DNA of 15,372 nt from Actinomycetota bacterium (lineage in GTDB: Bacteria > Actinomycetota > Actinomycetes > Propionibacteriales > Propionibacteriaceae). This document shows positions 13,377-15,372 of the stretch, piece after piece (within the stretch, counting starts at the first letter, position 1; every line of letters starts with the position of its first letter). The DNA is taken from positions 1 to 15,372 of the forward strand of contig JACRAA010000173.1 of assembly GCA_016213595.1 (NCBI GenBank), given 5' to 3'. Under the pieces are notes generated by a model. That model saw only the letters and a program-made list of their open reading frames with translations, searched no databases and had not been told where the DNA came from. The translations under genes and the position numbers were made by a program.

Positions 13377-13432
13377 AGTTTCACCACTTCTGGGGTGTGA
13401 TCCTCGCTCAAGGGGGGGGTAACACCTGCCCG

Positions 13433-13446
13433 CCGGGACCGCCCGG
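13433..13446 (-). terminator. Possible hairpin downstream of the four-cysteine protein gene
   Basis: CCGGG-CGGT-CCCGG, a 5-bp GC stem with a 4-base loop, starts about 21 bases after the stop codon of the 79-residue gene. There is no U-tract, as is common for actinobacterial terminators. Confidence 0.3.
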
Positions 13447-13467
13447 ATGCTGAGACGTGGCGCGGCT

Positions 13468-13707
13468 TCATCCGTACAGTCGGTGGCCGTCGCCCCTCCT
13501 GCGGGGGTCCGCCGACGTCGCCGGCTTGGGAACGAGCCGCAGCGGCGGCACCATCCCCGACGCGGCCAGGGCGTCGATGGCTGCCTGTTCCGCGTCGTCG
13601 AACGTCAGCGCCTCGTCGGGCACTCCCAGGAGCGCCGACACGATGCAGTCGGAGCACGCCAGCCCACGCACGGCGCACTGGTCACAATCGATGCTCAACC
13701 TCGTCAT
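13468..13707 (-). CDS. Small four-cysteine (zinc-ribbon-like) conserved hypothetical protein
   Basis: A 79-residue protein with a CxxC-x6-CxxC arrangement: C8, C11, C18 and C21 in DCDQCAVRGLACSDC. This is very probably a zinc-binding knuckle. A helical region with ALTFDDAEQAAIDALAASG (33-51) and a basic, polar tail follow. Similar small proteins are common in actinobacteria next to NlpC/P60 genes, but I know no assigned function. I start at ATG 13707, with GAGGG eight bases upstream; a longer frame to 13809 has no supporting signal and would cross the divergent promoter. It is transcribed towards the NlpC/P60 gene, which has its own promoter. It is divergent from the exonuclease fusion gene and shares a mirrored 11-bp promoter element with it. 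Confidence 0.78.
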   Translation of the reverse strand: MTRLSIDCDQCAVRGLACSDCIVSALLGVPDEALTFDDAEQAAIDALAASGMVPPLRLVPKPATSADPRRRGDGHRLYG

Positions 13708-13725
13708 GCCGCTCACCCTCGCAGC

Positions 13726-13736
13726 CGCCACTGACA
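13726..13736 (-). promoter_or_regulatory. Mirrored copy of the damage-promoter upstream element
   Basis: On the minus strand TGTCAGTGGCG reads towards the four-cysteine protein gene, ending 18 bases before its ATG. The hexamer eight bases after TGTCAGTG is GAGGGT, not TAnnnT, so a full damage promoter is not present. It is the exact inverted repeat of 13834-13844. Confidence 0.5.
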
Positions 13737-13832
13737 GTTCTTCCCACGTCTCTTCCCAGGGCGTCTCCTCTGCGCCATGACGAGGTCTGCGGGACGCACC
13801 GCTCCCCACCCGTGCGCGTGCCGGGCGCTGTC

Positions 13833-13855
13833 GTGTCAGTGGCGCACCGTAGCGT
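13833..13855 (+). promoter_or_regulatory. DNA-damage (RecA-independent, PafBC-type) promoter of the exonuclease fusion gene
   Basis: TGTCAGTG (13834-13841), eight bases, then TAGCGT (13850-13855) matches the mycobacterial RecA-NDp consensus tTGTCRgtg-N8-TAnnnT, except for the weakly conserved first T. TAGCGT ends seven bases before GTG 13863, implying a leaderless transcript. The consensus is known to be used by PafBC for DNA-damage induction. Confidence 0.7.
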
Positions 13856-13862
13856 CAGGGCC

Positions 13863-15372
13863 GTGACCAGCCAGCCCCTCCTCGTGGAGGCCACGACCCA
13901 CCTGTCCGAGGTGACGTTCTGCGTGGTCGACCTCGAGACCACGGGGGGTGCGGAGGACTCGCGGATCACGGAGTTCGGTGCTGTGCGTGTCCGCGGCGGC
14001 GAGGTCACCGGAGAGTTCGGCACCCTCGTCAACCCCCACAGCCACATCCCTGCGGCCATCGCCGTCCTCACCGGGATCACGGACTCCATGGTCGCCGGCG
14101 CGCCCGGCTGGCCGACGTGCTGCCCTCGTTCCTGGAGTTCGCCCAGGGCTGCGTCATCGTCGCCCACAACGCCAGGTTCGACGTGGGCTTCCTCCGCCGG
14201 GCCTGTGCCGAGCTCGGCTACCCGTGGCCCTCACCGCCCGTCGTCGACACGGTAGGGCTCGCGCGGAGCGTGATGCTCCGCGACGAGGTGCCGAACCACC
14301 GGCTCGCGACCCTGGCGAGGCACTTCCACGCGACGGTCGAGCCCAACCACCGGGCGCTCGCTGACGCGCGTGCCACGGTCGACGTCCTGCACGCCCTGAT
14401 CGAGCGGGTGGGAAACCTGGGCGTGCACACGCTGGAGGACCTGCTCGAGTTCACGCGCCGGGTCCATCCCGCGCGGAGGGCGCGCCGTACCTGGGCGCAG
14501 GGAGTCCCGGAGAAGCCCGGGGTGTACTGCTTCGTCTCCGAGTCCCAGGCCGAGGACGGTCCTCGTCGGGAGGTGCTGTACGTCGGCACGTCGAAGAACC
14601 TCAAGCACCGCATCCGTACCTACTTCACGGCCGCCGAGACGCGGCCCCGGATCGACGAGATGGTGCGCGTCGCCACGGGCGTCGAGACCACTGTGTGCCG
14701 CACGCAGCTCGAGGCGCAGGTGCTCGAGCTGCGGCTGATCGCGGCCCACAGCCCTCGCTACAACCGGCGCAGCAAGTACCCCGAGAAGGGGTCGTGGGTC
14801 AAGCTCACGACGGACGCGTTCCCCCGGTTCTCGCTCGTGCCGCGCGTGCTCGACGACGGCGCCGGCTACCTCGGCCCGTTCCGCTCCAGGGCCGCTGCCG
14901 AGGAGGCCCTGCTCGCGCTGTACGACGCCTCCCCCATGCGGCGCTGTACAGCCCGGCTGTCCGTCCGTACGCCCCGTGCCGCCTGCGCCGTCGCCGAGCT
15001 GGGGCACTGCTGCGCTCCGTGCGAGCTCGGTGAGGGCGCGGCCACGTACGCCGGTGTCGTGGACGCTGCTCGGGCGATCTTCGACGGCGATGTCCGAGAG
15101 GTGGTGGCCGCTGCTGAGCGTCGTCTCGCACGGCTCGTCGTCCAGCAGCGCTTCGAGGAGGCGGCCACGGTGCACCGTCGGCTGGAGACGTTCCAGCACG
15201 GCTCCCGGCGCTCACACCGGGTCCGTACTCTCGCGGCCTGCCCTCAGGTGGTGGCCGCCAAGCGGACGGACGACGGCTGGGAGATCCACGTCGTACGGTT
15301 CGGGCGCCTCGCCGCTGCTGCTGTCTCGGCGCGAGGCGAGGACGCGCGAGCGGTCGCCGAGTCGGCCGCCGC
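13863..15372 (+). pseudogene. DEDDh exonuclease - GIY-YIG - UvrC-like fusion, frameshifted near 14103 (runs off right edge)
   Basis: The reading begins at GTG 13863. It carries DnaQ-like exonuclease motif I (VVDLETTGG, D23/E25) in one frame up to about 14102. From 14105 the homologous reading continues in another frame: ADVLPSFLEFAQG, motif II HNARFD (14165 on) and motif III NHRALADARAT. A GIY-YIG nuclease domain follows (GVYCFVS at 14519, LYVGTSKNLKHRI at 14576, catalytic Glu in LEAQVLELRLI). Then comes a UvrC-like cysteine segment (RRCTARLS...CAVAELGHCCAPC) and a UVR-like helix pair (QQRFEEAATVHRRLETF). The second frame is open to the window edge. Restoring one base in the CCC at 14103-14105 rejoins the frames; as read, the product stops at 14255 after 130 residues. 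The architecture matches Rv2191-type repair nucleases. It could be a sequencing error or a recent mutation. Confidence 0.85.

Noticed and set aside
13360..13378. Canonical Crp/GlxR site TGTGA-N6-TCACA
   Set aside because: The arms are separated by seven rather than six bases and one outer base is lost; kept only as an unassigned palindrome.
13281..13467. c-di-AMP (ydaO-type) riboswitch before the NlpC/P60 gene
   Set aside because: Such riboswitches often precede wall-hydrolase genes, so I looked for the conserved core. None was recognisable, and the predicted leader of about 40 bases is too short.

Overview
The window is very GC-rich (roughly 70%), densely coding and rich in GTG starts. Its gene content is actinobacterial: a class II DAHP synthase, a PimB-type mannosyltransferase, an NlpC/P60 secreted hydrolase with an N-terminal coiled coil, and a DnaQ-like exonuclease/GIY-YIG/UvrC-like fusion. 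The order aroG, plsC-type acyltransferase, pimB, NlpC/P60 hydrolase, exonuclease fusion recalls the Mycobacterium tuberculosis Rv2178c-Rv2191 segment with other genes interspersed. The genus cannot be fixed from sequence alone. No RNA gene, insertion sequence or CRISPR array was seen.

Layout. (1) Bases 1-1980, minus strand: the start of a sugar ABC permease and its two-domain RbsA-like ATPase. They sit behind a consensus-like promoter carrying two identical LacI-type palindromes and a third half-matching site. (2) 1981-3895, minus: an MBL-fold hydrolase overlapping a Gfo/Idh/MocA dehydrogenase that has an unusual cysteine cluster; this looks like a small catabolic unit next to the sugar importer. 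(3) 3896-4026: intergenic, with four copies of a 16-bp tandem repeat. (4) 4027-8440, minus: AlkZ-like winged-helix protein, threonine-aldolase-like PLP enzyme, class II DAHP synthase and PlsC-type acyltransferase. (5) 8521-9959, plus: an alpha/beta hydrolase coupled by an ATGA overlap to a repeat-bearing membrane protein. (6) 9983-13280, minus: ROK glucokinase, PimB-like mannosyltransferase and NlpC/P60 peptidoglycan hydrolase. (7) 13468-13707, minus: a 79-residue four-cysteine protein. (8) 13863 to the right edge, plus: the exonuclease/GIY-YIG/UvrC-like gene, interrupted by a one-base frameshift near 14103.

The genes fall into themes rather than one pathway. These are sugar import and oxidation (left), aromatic-precursor and phospholipid/PIM envelope metabolism with cell-wall hydrolysis (middle), and DNA repair (right). 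The most notable regulatory signals are the LacI-type operator cluster and a promoter matching the mycobacterial RecA-independent DNA-damage (PafBC) motif. That promoter lies in front of the nuclease gene, and its conserved upstream half is mirrored, at exactly the same distance, in front of the divergent zinc-ribbon-like gene. No clearly new multi-gene defence or mobile system was recognised.
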